DNA from: a candidate division SR1 bacterium
Lineage (GTDB): Bacteria; Patescibacteriota; Gracilibacteria; Absconditabacterales; Absconditicoccaceae
Length of the DNA stretch: 64,000 bases
Direction of reading: 5' to 3'
Assembly (NCBI GenBank): GCA_026397475.1
Contig: JAPLUT010000006.1
Location: forward strand, 124,001-188,000
The notes under the pieces are model-generated. The model was not told the origin of the DNA. It made no database searches and saw only the letters and a list, made by a program, of their open reading frames with translations. The translations under genes and the position numbers were made by a program. Below, in pieces: positions 43,619 through 53,738 of the stretch; positions within the stretch are counted from its first letter, which is position 1, and the number at the start of each line of letters is the position of its first letter.

Positions 43619-44173
43619 CTATTCTTCTAATAATTTATATTGTTTCAAAACTTCTTCTATTTCTCTGATTCATTTTCTTCAGACTTTACGTACTTTCTCA
43701 CTAAGAATATCTTGTCGTTTTTGTTTGCTCTCTTTCTTGTCTCGATGTTTTATGATGAAATCAACCATATCTCACAAGGTATTGATATCTATATTTTTAA
43801 GCCCATTATATGTTTTCCCGTTGATTAATCATTTTAATGGTATCTCTTTTATATTCGGCTTTTGAATTAATGTCTCTAAAATCTCTTTTCTCTTATCGTC
43901 TCTCCTTAGTTCTAGTTGTTTCTTTATTTTTAGTAGTTCTTCATATTCTTTTTTGTCTTTTAAAAAGAATTGATTCTGTTTCTGCTCTTCAAGTGCTTTT
44001 CTTCTTTCTTCTATGATTTCTTCTAGTCAAATATCTCAGATGTCTTTTGCAGGCACATACAAATCTCTAGCTCTATAATATATAGTACTCTTTATCTCGC
44101 TGATTCTTGTATTAACCGTATCTAAGTCTAACCCTTCACGTAATCTGTTTCATTCTAGTAAACTATTAATCAT
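43619..44173 (-). CDS. Helix-hairpin-helix protein, paralogue 1
   Basis: 184 residues, same layout as the next gene: charged helical N-terminal two thirds (RISEIKSTIYYRARDLYVP, ERRKALEEQKQNQFFLKDK) and a C-terminal HhH resembling the RpoA C-terminal domain (KVRKVGRKGIREIEEVLKQY). Starts 26 bases after the TraG-like ATPase stop codon. The tandem pair must have arisen by duplication; identity is high near the LELRRDDKREILETL segment and lower elsewhere. Function unknown, but joint placement with a conjugation-type ATPase hints at DNA contact. Confidence 0.7.
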
Positions 44174-44199
44174 TACTACATTATAAGGAAATAAATCTA

Positions 44200-47100
44200 C
44201 TATGCTGTTGCTGCTGGAGTTGTTTCTTGCTTTGTTGTCGATGCAAGTTCTGCGTCTGTTTTCTCTGGGAGCTTTGTTTCGTCAGTATTTACTCCTAGTC
44301 TTGCTTCCATTTCAGCATCTACAAATTCTCTTTTTCTTCAATATTTTTTACCTGAGTATTCTTTGAGGATAGCGACTATTTTTTTGTTTTGATAATCTTT
44401 TGTGTAAATCATATTCATACTAAAGGCACGCGTTGTTGAGTTATCTATATTGAGTTTTACATAGGCTTTGTAGTTGGCAATACCTACGATATCTTCTGTT
44501 GATAATACGGGCGCGTATTCTTTTTCAAGAAACTCTGCATCGGGGGCACCGACTTTGAATGATTGCATCGTACCCACGTTACCAAATACGGCAGCCTTTA
44601 CGTCATTTTTTCCTCCTCCTACGTCACCGAGTCCTTTTGGTGGTTCGAGCTGTGCGATATATTGATGTGCCATTATAAGCGAAAGTCTGTACTTTCTTGC
44701 TTCTGATAAGATATCTGCAAATGTTCCTGATACGAAGTTTTGGAATTCATCGACATAGAGGAAGAAGTCTTTTCTATCTTCTTCTTTCATTTTTGCTCTT
44801 GCCATCGCAGCTGTATATATTTTTGATACGATGATCATACCTAGAAGATTAGCGTTTGATTCTCCTATTCTACCCTTACTTAAATTGATAATTAGTATCT
44901 TTTTGTTGTCCATAATATCCTCAAACTTAAATGCTGATTTTGTTTGTCCAATGATATTTCTGATCAATCTATTGGTATTGAAGGATACGAATTTTGCTGA
45001 GAAATATGGGATAATTTCTTCTTTTTCTCTTTGTCCCATTGAGTTAAATGTTTTTTCCCATCGATTTTTTACTGTAGGATTTGTAACTTTTTTGAGTTTG
45101 TATTCTCTATATCCTTCGTCGGTGAAAAGTCTCACGATATCTAAGAGGGTAGGTCTGTCCTCGAAGTCTTCAAGTAGCGATAAGCTTCCGTATTTAAAGT
45201 ATTCTTGTAATCTTGGACCAAAAATTTCTGGACCAAACATCTTGATAAAGATTTCTGTCGCGTCATTTACCACTCTATCTGCTTCATCTAAGGTGTTGAT
45301 CTCATACAGGTTTAATCCCATTGGTCTCTCATCGTCTCCCGCATCAAAATATACAACATCTTTTGCTCTTTCTTTTGGAATATATGCAAGCATATCTTCT
45401 GCAAGATCTCCATGCGGATCAATCAAACAAATTCCATCGCCATTTCGGATATCTTGTCTTGCTATGGTTTGTAAAAATACTGATTTTCATGTACCTGATT
45501 TTCCTATACAATAATGATGTCTCATTCTATCGTCTCTTTTCATATAGACGGGAGATAGTATATTTCTGTAGATATTCGTTCCTAGAAGAATGGCATCTTT
45601 ATATAATTTATATCAGAATCATTTTTTTTGTACGATGGATTTTACGAATTTTTTTGTAATTCATTTTTCGTCTGTTTTTTCTACGACTTCTTTTCCTTCC
45701 CATTGCTTTGGAGTAAATTTTTCTATGGGTTCGAGAGTTTCTTCATTGTGCGTTGTCTCTGCTACTGCTCGATGTTTTTTGTAGTCAGCGAGTATGGTAT
45801 CTAGTTTTCATCCTCTATATGTTTCTGCTAGTACTCCTCACATGATATATCCATTAAAATCTTTTGGTATAGGAAGATTTTCTGGTGCGGGAAGAACCTT
45901 GTATTGCATCCAAGAGATAATAGGAGTACGGTTGTAGGTTGCATCAGGAAAATGAAATATTGAACTTAGTTCATTTATTCCAAAATCAAACTTCTTGTAG
46001 AAAAATCCTACAATAAAGTTATTGAGTGCCATTTTTCGTAATGGTTTGAAAAACCATCAAAATGCGTCAGCTTTTGTTTGCGCATCTTCCATTTCGTTTC
46101 CATATTCGTCTCCGTATACGGTAGTTCCACTTACGATATTATCTATATTTCATTCTAGGTTTTCTTTTTCATCAGAACTGGTTACAACGAGAACTCCTGA
46201 GTCAAAAAAAGGCAGTGCCGCTTCTTCTCACATAGAATTGAGATAGTCTTCTTTTGCTTTAACCATACGTACCATAGTGACATTTTCTTCTTCTTTTTTT
46301 GAAGTAAGTAATTCTTTACTTGGTCCACTGATGAGAAAGCCAATTAATTTTCGTGGCATTAATATATATTTTCGCCATGTATTTCTATGCTCATAGACAG
46401 AAAGATTTTTATATAATCTATCAACTGCTTTTTGTGATTTTAAGTTGAAACTGTGTCCTACGGGTTTGATAGGTATAACTATACTTAAGGTATCGTATCT
46501 TGAGATTTTCCCAATAGCATCCACGATGTTGTTGATGGGATCATCGGGTTGTTGTTTATATATTTTAATATTAAATATTGGATCTTTTTTTGGCTCTAGA
46601 GGCATAATATCCCAATGTTTTCTTTTGAAAAAATGTGGTCTTGTTGTTTTTTCTATCGAACAGTTTGGAAACTGTGCCGAGATTGCTCCTTCCAAGATTT
46701 GTTGATATTCGGGATATGCGCCTATTATAAAATCGAGTATTCCCTCCTCGTAATGGTAAATTAGAGTAAATTTTGGTTTATCAAAAATGTTTTTCATAAA
46801 GGTATCCTTCATGCTTAGTGATCCTATTTTGTGCATATTGTGAAATACTTGGGACATACGTCCTATCTTCTCTTTCATGTCTTTTGCAAGTTCTTTTTCT
46901 TGCTCACGATCAAGTTTGCTTTGTCCTCTTGGAAGCAAAACTTTTAGATAGATTATTCTTCTTGCGTTGAATACGTCATAAAAAAATCTTAAAATGTTTC
47001 TTACGACTATAAGAAATAGTATTCCAACTACGAAGATGAGTATTCCATTGAATGCATATTGTCCATAGGTGCTGGCTACAGCTTTTCGTCCTGTCGGGGT

Positions 47101-47373
47101 TGTTGTTGTGCTTGTTGTGGCAGCAGCTGCGCTTGCTTGTTGGTCTTTTTGACTAGGGATTACGCTAAATCACGATCATACATTCACCTTTGCTGGAGTA
47201 TATGTTTTTCCTAATAAAAAATTTTTTATTTGAGTGATTCATCACATCATCTGGACGCATGTAGGTTTATCTTTCCCCCGCGCTATGTTTGTTAATTGAG
47301 AAATATTGTCCAATGCTGCTGGATTTTTGTTATATTGGTTTTTTATAAGTTGTTCACATAATCACAATTCCAT
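44200..47373 (-). CDS. TraG/VirD4-like conjugation-type ATPase (second paralogue)
   Basis: 1057 residues. A polar N-terminal 100 residues with an Ala/Thr-rich linker precede one membrane helix (about 108-126, FNGILIFVVGILFLIVV). Walker A GKSGTGKS is at 619-626 (second Gly is TGA), LIDPHGDLAED about 650, NLSKGRIGESNAN about 832, and Walker B YVDEFQNF at about 873-880. The ATPase core is clearly related to that of the 13.6-16.7 kb gene, but this copy has a membrane anchor and no S1 domain. Such ATPases recruit substrates to type IV secretion channels. Three small genes follow in the same operon. Confidence 0.88.
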
Positions 47374-47601
47374 ATTTTTATTGAAGGATTAAATGCCTGC
47401 CAGATACTTCTTGTATCTAGGATTAATTATATCCCAAAACGGTCTTTTGTACAAAAAAAAACGGCTTTTGTTTCTTGTTTTAAGCCATTTTTGATAAAAA
47501 GTTATGTAATATGTCATAAATTGCCTAAGAACTATCAGTTAATAACTAACAGTGTTCGAAATTTTTGATAAGAAAATATCTTCACTTCTCCTGAAGGACC
47601 T

Positions 47602-48510
47602 TTAATTTTTCACTTTCCCTCTTTGGAGAATGAGTCATTTTTCGCTTTTGATTATATTATTGTATATTTCTTGCCAAAAATATGCTGAAAATGCTCTTAC
47701 CATAGAGCTTGCATACGAGCCAAAAAGAATACTTAGAAGAAATAATCCATAGGCTGTTCGTTTTACGGCAGGATATTGGATAATGTTAAATATGATTGCG
47801 AGGTAGATGAGGAGAATTGGTATCAAGACAATAATTAAGAGGTTTATAGAAAAGTTAATAATCAGAATCGTTTGTATCCTCATATATTTTAAGCTTTCCT
47901 TAATATCTATCATAGCTAGATCACAACTTCTGACAATCGAATCATAGAGTCATTTCCCTTCTAGTGTCATGATGTATCTTGTATACGTTTTTAGTGCATT
48001 GACGATACTCATGGCAATGAGCCATAGAATAAGCATAAAAATTGTAAATCCGCTATGTAGCCCCCCTGATACAGCTATTTTTAATGCTGCTAGCCAATAT
48101 ACGGTTGGTGAAATTATTAAAGAAATAATTCCATATTCAAACATAGGAAAAAAGACTTTTTCTCATTTTTTCATTGCACTTCTGATGTTTTTGCTTCCGT
48201 CATTGAGATAGTGGATTATCGCTGCTTGTCCTATAGGGTATACTAGTGAATATACCAAAAATAATACTAGCGATATCCCTATTACTCGACTAATGACGTG
48301 GTGGTTGTTTATTTCTTGAACAAAAAATTCCGCAACTTTTCCTACATAAAGTCCATTTTCATAGTGTCTTGCGAAGAGGGTATTTATATTTAATATAATT
48401 AATAGGCTTGCAACCAATGAATGAGAAAATGATGTTGCCAACGTCAATCTTATGATTTTGTGGTCATTTTTCATATAATCAATAGAGTTTTTGAGTATCG
48501 ATTTGAGCAT
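47602..48510 (-). CDS. Polytopic membrane protein, 302 aa
   Basis: About six membrane helices are visible: SLVASLLIILNINTLF, VIGISLVLFLVYSLVYPIG, FEYGIISLIISPTVYWLAA, TIFMLILWLIAMSIVNA, ILIINFSINLLIIVLIPILL, TAYGLFLLSILFGSYASSM. The layout resembles DUF4013/UPF0259-like membrane families but I cannot name it. Four TGA glycines. It is transcribed toward the TraG-like operon with a 228-base gap, and is divergent from the next gene. Function unknown. Confidence 0.7.
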
Positions 48511-48608
48511 GCACTCTATTTAGTGAAAATTATCGTTGACACAATAGATTTTTTCGATTGCAAGTTTTGGATAAATATATATATTATCTCGGTCTTTATC
48601 TTGTATGT

Positions 48609-49061
48609 ATGCTTATGAGATTTATCAAAAAGTTTATTTTTATACTTTTGCTTCTTTTGATAGCGTTTTTTATCTATCGTTTGATTAGTCCAAAGGCAGC
48701 AAATCAGCTTTTGCATGATATCAAATCATTCTCAAATGAAAAGATGGGTACACATTTCTCTCTTACGGGGGCACAAAATATTGTTGCTACTTGAGCGGTG
48801 ACTGATATTACCTGAAGTATAGATGAACCAGCAATTATTATTTCATCAAGCTGATGACTGCAAGAAATTACAGGAGACGAAATTTTACTTAATGATACTC
48901 AAGATTCTCAAAATACTAGTATCTCTGAAACTACGACATGATCTGATGTACCGTCTTCGGTTGTCTCTCCAACTCCACCACCTCCCAAAACGACCACTAC
49001 CACTACTTCTCAAACTATAAACCAAGCAACTCGTGATATCAAAGCTTTATTTGGACAATAA
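48609..49061 (+). CDS. Membrane-anchored protein with Ser/Thr/Pro-rich tail, 150 aa
   Basis: N-terminal anchor (FIKKFIFILLLLLIAFFIY) followed by a short helical stretch and a low-complexity Ser/Thr/Pro-rich region (PSSVVSPTPPPPKTTTTTT), ending QATRDIKALFGQ. It probably faces outward, with the tail as a wall- or surface-spanning linker. Five or so glycines are TGA. Start ATG 48609; another in-frame ATG two codons later is possible. It lies 16 bases upstream of gatA; functional linkage to gatA is not implied. Confidence 0.7.
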
Positions 49062-49077
49062 TATCCTTCATAAATAT

Positions 49078-50505
49078 ATGCATATTACTCTCAAAGACTA
49101 TATATCAAATGATACGTTAAAGGCACAAGATGTCGTTAATCATTACGTTGATACAGCAAAAAAGATTAATGCTGAATATTTTTCTTTTGTAAGATTTCAT
49201 GATGACTATATAAAAAATAATATTTCTGAATTCTCTAAAAGACATCTCAAAGCCGCTCCTATTGGTATTAAAGATATTATTTTTACTCAAGATTATATCA
49301 GTTCGTGTGGGTCTAAAATGATGGAGAATTATGTTAGTCCTTATAGCGCAACTTGTATTGTTAACTTAGAAAAAAATTGATGATTGATGATAGGGAAAAC
49401 TAATATGGATGAATTTGCTATGGGAACTTCTACAGAAAGTTCATATTTTTGAACAACTAAAAATATTTATGGGACAGATAGAAATCCTGGATGAAGTTCT
49501 GGATGATCCGCCGCAGCAGTTGCTTCAGGAGCATGTATAGCTGCATTGGGAACCGATACCTGATGAAGTGTTCGTCAACCTGCTGCTTGTTGTGGTATCG
49601 TTGGAATGAAGCCTACCTATGGTATGGTTTCTCGTTATGGAGTACAAGCCATGGCAGCCAGTTTAAATCAAGTTGGTGTTTTAACGCAAACCGTTGATGA
49701 TGCGGAGATACTTTTGAAAGCTATAGCGGGGTTTGATCCTAAAGATTCTCAGAGTGATCCTAGAGCTGATGACTTTGTTAATTCAGAATTTAGAATTCAG
49801 AATTCAGAATTAATGAAATTTAAAATAGGTGTCCCCAAAGAGGCTTTATGAGAGGGGTTAGATCCTCAGATTAAAAAATTATTTTTGGAAACTGTAGAAA
49901 AACTTCGTTCTTCGTGAATTGTTGTTGAAGATATTAGCTTGCCTATGCTTGAGTATTCAGTACCTATGTACTATACCCTCATGCCTGCAGAAATAAGTAC
50001 TGATCTTGCAAGGTTTGATGGTATAAAATTTGGTCTTCAATCTGATAGTATGAAAGCAGAAACTCTTCAGAAATATTATGAATCTATCAGATCAGAATGA
50101 TTTGGGGATGAAGTAAAAAGAAGAATACTTTTGGGTAGTTTTGTTTTGAGTTCTGCAAATTACGAATGATATTATCTCAAAGCGCAGAGAGCAAGAGAGG
50201 AATTAAAGGCTGAGTTTGATGCGACATTTGCTAATTATGACATTATTCTTACTCCAACAGTTCCAGAGGTTGCATGGAAAGTTGGGACAAGAAATGATGA
50301 TCCAATTAAAATGTATTTGGCAGACATGTATACTATACCTGCTAATATTGCAGGTTTGCCAGCGATGTCTCTCCCTATGGGAATGGTTGAAGATCAGTGA
50401 GAAATGATGCCAACTGGAATTCAAGTTATGGCTCAAAAGCGATCTGAGGATAAGCTTTTTGCTTTTGGTAAATATTTAGAAAAGCAACTAACAACTAATA
50501 ACTAA
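49078..50505 (+). CDS. gatA: Aspartyl/glutamyl-tRNA amidotransferase subunit A
   Basis: 475 residues. GatA supplies ammonia and, with GatB/GatC, converts Glu-tRNA(Gln) or Asp-tRNA(Asn) to the amide form. The amidase signature is clear: GIKDII (catalytic Lys), GGSSGGSAAAVA with the Ser of the Ser-cisSer-Lys triad (several Gly TGA), GTDTGGSVRQPA, and [11 protein letters not shown]. Between ADDF and KIGVPKEA is an 11-residue stretch [11 protein letters not shown] encoded by AATTCAGAATTTAGAATTC-type DNA, a repeat found between genes elsewhere. gatB and gatC are not in the window. Start ATG 49078 gives the usual 'tlk.yi...l' N-terminus. Confidence 0.95.
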
Positions 50506-50593
50506 CAGTGAAAAACGATGGTATTTTTTTATTTAACATTTAACATTAAAAATTCAACATTAAAAATTTAAAATTCCACGAAGTGGTAAAGAT

Positions 50594-50721
50594 GATCCGG
50601 TCGTTCAGTGCCTGCCTGCGGTACGCAGGGATAGGACACAATCCTGCGAAGATTGTAACCCAGGTTTACCAACCTCTGGTTGGTTCGACTCCCGCCAAAG
50701 GTGGGCAAGCCTGGTCGGGAT
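50594..50721 (+). pseudogene. tRNA-Arg-like sequence with three hairpin insertions
   Basis: Parts match the intact tRNA-Arg 40 bases downstream: GTCGTT, GGATAGGACACAA, CCTGCGAAG (anticodon GCG in a CAATC/GATTG stem) and GGTT...CGACTCC. They are interrupted by CCTGCctgcggtacGCAGG in the D arm, ACCAACctctgGTTGGT in the T arm, and CCCGCCaaaGGTGGG before the 3' acceptor. The acceptor stem does not pair well. It is probably a dead tRNA copy, unless the hairpins are removed. Confidence 0.6.
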
Positions 50722-50761
50722 AGCTTGTAAAAATATTTACTAAAATAATAAGAAAAATTGT

Positions 50762-50833
50762 GATCTCGTCGTTTAATGGATAGGACACAACCCTGCGAAG
50801 GTTGTAATCCCGGTTCGACTCCGGGCGAGGTCA
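50762..50833 (+). tRNA. tRNA-Arg (GCG)
   Basis: 72 bases. Acceptor GATCTCG pairs with CGAGGTC (one G-T), discriminator A; D arm GTCG...GGAC; anticodon arm CAACC-CTGCGAA-GGTTG with anticodon GCG; T arm CCGGG/TTCGACT/CCGGG. CCA is not encoded. Anticodon GCG reads CGC/CGU; most bacteria use ACG (edited to ICG) for these codons. Confidence 0.92.
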
Positions 50834-50885
50834 ATTAAAAGTAAATTATAAATTCAAAATTTAAAATTCACGCAAAGCGTGTTAT

Positions 50886-50959
50886 GGGTGATTAGCTCAG
50901 TTGGCTAGAGCATTTGCTTGACGTGCAAGAGGCCACAGGTTCGAGTCCTGTATCACCCA
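50886..50959 (+). tRNA. tRNA-Val (GAC)
   Basis: 74 bases. Acceptor GGGTGAT/ATCACCC with discriminator A; D arm AGCTCAGTTGGCTAGAGC; anticodon arm TTTGC-TTGACGT-GCAAG with anticodon GAC; T arm ACAGG-TTCGAGT-CCTGT. CCA not encoded. All stems pair. Confidence 0.95.
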
Positions 50960-50985
50960 AACTTATAAATAACAAATTAAATATA

Positions 50986-51048
50986 TGACGTGCAAGAAGC
51001 CACAGGCCCGCCCCGCAGGACTGCGGGGTTCAGTCCTGTATCACCCAG
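50986..51048 (+). pseudogene. 3' half of tRNA-Val with hairpin insertion
   Basis: TGACGTGCAAGAAGCCACAGG and TTCAGTCCTGTATCACCCA repeat the anticodon-to-acceptor part of tRNA-Val (50918-50959) with few changes. In the T loop a palindrome CCCCGCaggactGCGGGG is inserted. A direct repeat of a tRNA 3' end like this is the usual trace of an integrative element or a duplication. Confidence 0.75.
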
Positions 51049-51162
51049 ACTGATATTTTTTTATCATTTTATGTATGTGCCTTCACAACAATATCTAAAC
51101 CCTTTCAAGTTTTTAGGAATAATGATTATAAAAATAATCTCTATAGAGAAAATTGTCAAAAG

Positions 51163-51534
51163 TTGGTAAAAATACCATTCGATATAACAATACAAATTCA
51201 TTCAAAAGAACAGTTAAAAAATGGGAATCCTCTTCAAATGAATTGTGTGATTGCTCTTCGTAAGGTCCTTTATGATACCTTAGATATTCGATTACCACCG
51301 TGCTATGTTTGGAATTTACCAAATTTACTTGTGCATTCTTATAAATACAATAAAATAACTACTGATAATATACAAAACTGAGATATACTTCTTCTGAGAA
51401 AATTATCTAAAGATCGCATCTCTCATGTAGTGCTTGGATTGGATCAAAATGAGGTATTTCATTCGTGTAGAAGTAAAAATACTGTGATTGAACTTTTTGA
51501 TTGTCTCAACGAAGAATATTCTACAGTGCACTAA
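51163..51534 (+). CDS. NlpC/P60-like protein (uncertain)
   Basis: About 123 residues; the start is unclear (TTG 51163 given; no in-frame ATG upstream). A Cys in LQMNCVIALRKVLYDTL could be the catalytic Cys of an NlpC/P60 fold, followed by NGDILLLRKL (typical 'GDLvff') and SHVVLGLDQNEVFHSC (typical 'HvGIylg.~.~iHa'). These peptidases cut peptidoglycan stem peptides. The similarity rests on spacing and a few residues, and no signal peptide is present in the called region. One TGA glycine lies exactly in the 'GD' motif. Confidence 0.5.
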
Positions 51535-51562
51535 TTTATTTCTTATTGATTATTACTTGAAA

Positions 51563-51595
51563 TAAAAAAAACTGCCCCTACGGACAGTTTTTTTG
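51563..51595. terminator. Bidirectional terminator
   Basis: AAAACTGccctacggACAGTTTT-like hairpin (AAACTGCCCCTACGGACAGTTT) with A- and T-runs, between convergent genes. Confidence 0.8.
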
Positions 51596-51619
51596 TTTAT
51601 CATGTAAAATTTAAGATAA

Positions 51620-53608
51620 TTATACTTTGATTCCTATGACCATAACATCATCAATTTGTTCTTCATCTCCTATTCGATTCTTAAATTTTTCTTCTAAGAT
51701 TTTTTGTATTTCTTCCATGGTTTTTCACTCTTGGGTTGCTTCTTCTATGTAGTTTTGAAATTCTTTGCTCTTGAGTTTTTTTCATCTTTCTCATCCAAAT
51801 TGGTCTTGGTATCCATCACTGAAAAGATAGAGAATAGTGTTGGGATCAGTTATTTTTATGCTATCGTTTTTGTAGGCATTTTCTTGTCCTTGTATTCTGT
51901 ATCCAATCTTTTTTTTGTTTGCTTTGAGTATAGTCGTTTCTGTTTTCCCATTTTCTTGTTTTACAATAAATATCGGATTTACTGCTCCAGAGTATTCTAG
52001 TGTTCTAGTTTTTTCATCTCGTGAACATAATGCTATATCCATACCATATTTTGCATATACATCTTTGTCTTTATCAACTCCCTTATTCTGAACTTTTATA
52101 ATCTCTTGATCGAGATAAGAAAGAATCTTATTGGGCTTTTCGAATCATTTTTCGATTGCTCAGTCTAAAATTTTGCTTCCAGAAAAACTTATAAATGCTC
52201 ATGGTATGCCATGTCCTGTACAATCTACCGCAGCAAAAAGTTTTTTCCCTGATTTGGTCTCTTTGAATCGATAAAAATCACCACTTACCCCATCTTTGGG
52301 TTTAAAGAGGACAAATGACTCTGGAAATAATTCTTTAATATATTCTGGGCTACTTAATACTATCTCTTGTTGTACCATTATTCCTGCTTCTATACTTTCT
52401 CTAATGTTGGTATTCTTGTTTTCGATAATGGTCTTTTGTGCTGTAATTTCTTCATTCTTTTTCTCAAGTTCAGCATTTTGTTTTTCTTTTTGCTTCCTTT
52501 TTCTGTATGCTGATATCCCTCCTGATCCAGCACCAAGTGCTGCTATTAGTGAAGCTACAATTATCCAAATCATTTTTTCCTTTTGTACTGCTTGTTTTTC
52601 GATCTCTGTTTGTTGCAATGTAATCTGTTGTTCTTTTTTCTCTGTTTCATGGAGTATATTCAGCTCATTGATTTGCTGTGTGCTATTTTCACTTACTATT
52701 TTTTCGTTTAAAGAATCTCCCATTTTTTTATATTTAAGTGCCTCTTTTCGGTTGTTGTTTTCTTCATATCGATTTCATATCTTGTTATATCCTATTTCTT
52801 TTAAAAGATCCTTTCCACTTGTTTTATTAATTAATTCAATTCATTCTTTATATTTTTCTAATGCTTTTTCTTTTTCTCAAGTTTCTGATTCATAATCTCC
52901 CATGTCGTATAGAAGAGTTATTGTATTCCCAATGTTATCTGTATTTTTATTCAGCTGTATTGCTTGGTCTCGATATTGTTTTGCTAATTTTTTGTTGTTT
53001 CCTATTTTAAGATATCGTCGTGCAATATCTGTGGCCAACATGACCTTTGTCTCTGCTTCTTTGTCGTTTAAATTAGGTATTGTATTTGCAAACTTTCGTC
53101 ATTGTAAAAAATAAGGAAGTGCTACATTATTATTTCATAATTCTTGATGTGTCTCTCAAATGCATGCATATAACAGCATGATCCCTCTTTGATTGTTGCA
53201 GTTTTTTGCTATTTTTAGTGATTTGTCGAAGTATATTAATGCTTCTGTTGTATGTCTTTGCTTTAATAGAATTGTTCAAATGAGTCTGTATACATTTCGT
53301 AGTTCGTTATCGTTTTTAGTTTTTAAATAAGATGATTCTAATTTAAAAAATATTTTTAAGGCTTCTCCAAAATTATTTGAAGCAAATTCATTCATTCATT
53401 TTTCTCGTAATTTTTCTGTTGTTGTGAAGCTGCTTTCCTTTTGAATTTCTATTCAATTGTCTTTTTTGATTCTTTCTGTCTTTGCTCCTTCATTGCAAGA
53501 ATTATTTCACAATAACAAAAATAATGTTATCCCAATACGAATAATTGTGCTTTTGGGATTTCCCCTATTCTTCTCTGCTGTGTTTAGATTTTTTATTCGA
53601 TTTCTCAT
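51620..53608 (-). CDS. TPR protein with membrane helix and C-terminal SpoIIE/PP2C phosphatase
   Basis: 662 residues. An N-terminal hydrophobic segment (IIRIGITLFLLLGNNSC) may be a signal or anchor. Residues about 65-290 are helical repeats of TPR type (for example GEALKIFFKLESSYLKTKN, ALIYFDKSLKIAKN, EKALEKYKEGIEL). A membrane helix (MIWIIVASLIAALGAGSGG) and a coiled coil (QKEKQNAELEKKNEEITAQK) lead to a SpoIIE-type phosphatase domain: KPKDGVSGDFYRF, FAAVDCTGHGIPGAF, and LYLFSDGYQDQFGG. This layout is used to sense outside or periplasmic signals and dephosphorylate partner proteins. Metal-binding Asp residues are in place, so it is probably active. No partner kinase or STAS protein is adjacent. 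Confidence 0.88.
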
Positions 53609-53682
53609 ATTTATTTTATGAAATGAATTTCATTAAAAATATTTTTTACTTATAATTATTTACTGTCAAATGTCAATATAAT

Positions 53683-53718
53683 AAAAAAAATCATCTTTAT
53701 TAATAAAGATGATTTTTT
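53683..53718. terminator. Bidirectional-type terminator
   Basis: AAATCATCTTTATtaATAAAGATGATTT, perfect arms, with A- and T-runs; follows the leftward surface-protein gene. Confidence 0.85.
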
Positions 53719-53738
53719 TTATTATTTAAGGTAACGAT

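Noticed and set aside
44831-45514. 227-residue open frame on the plus strand
   Set aside because: Antisense to the TraG/VirD4-like ATPase; no ribosome site or family pattern.
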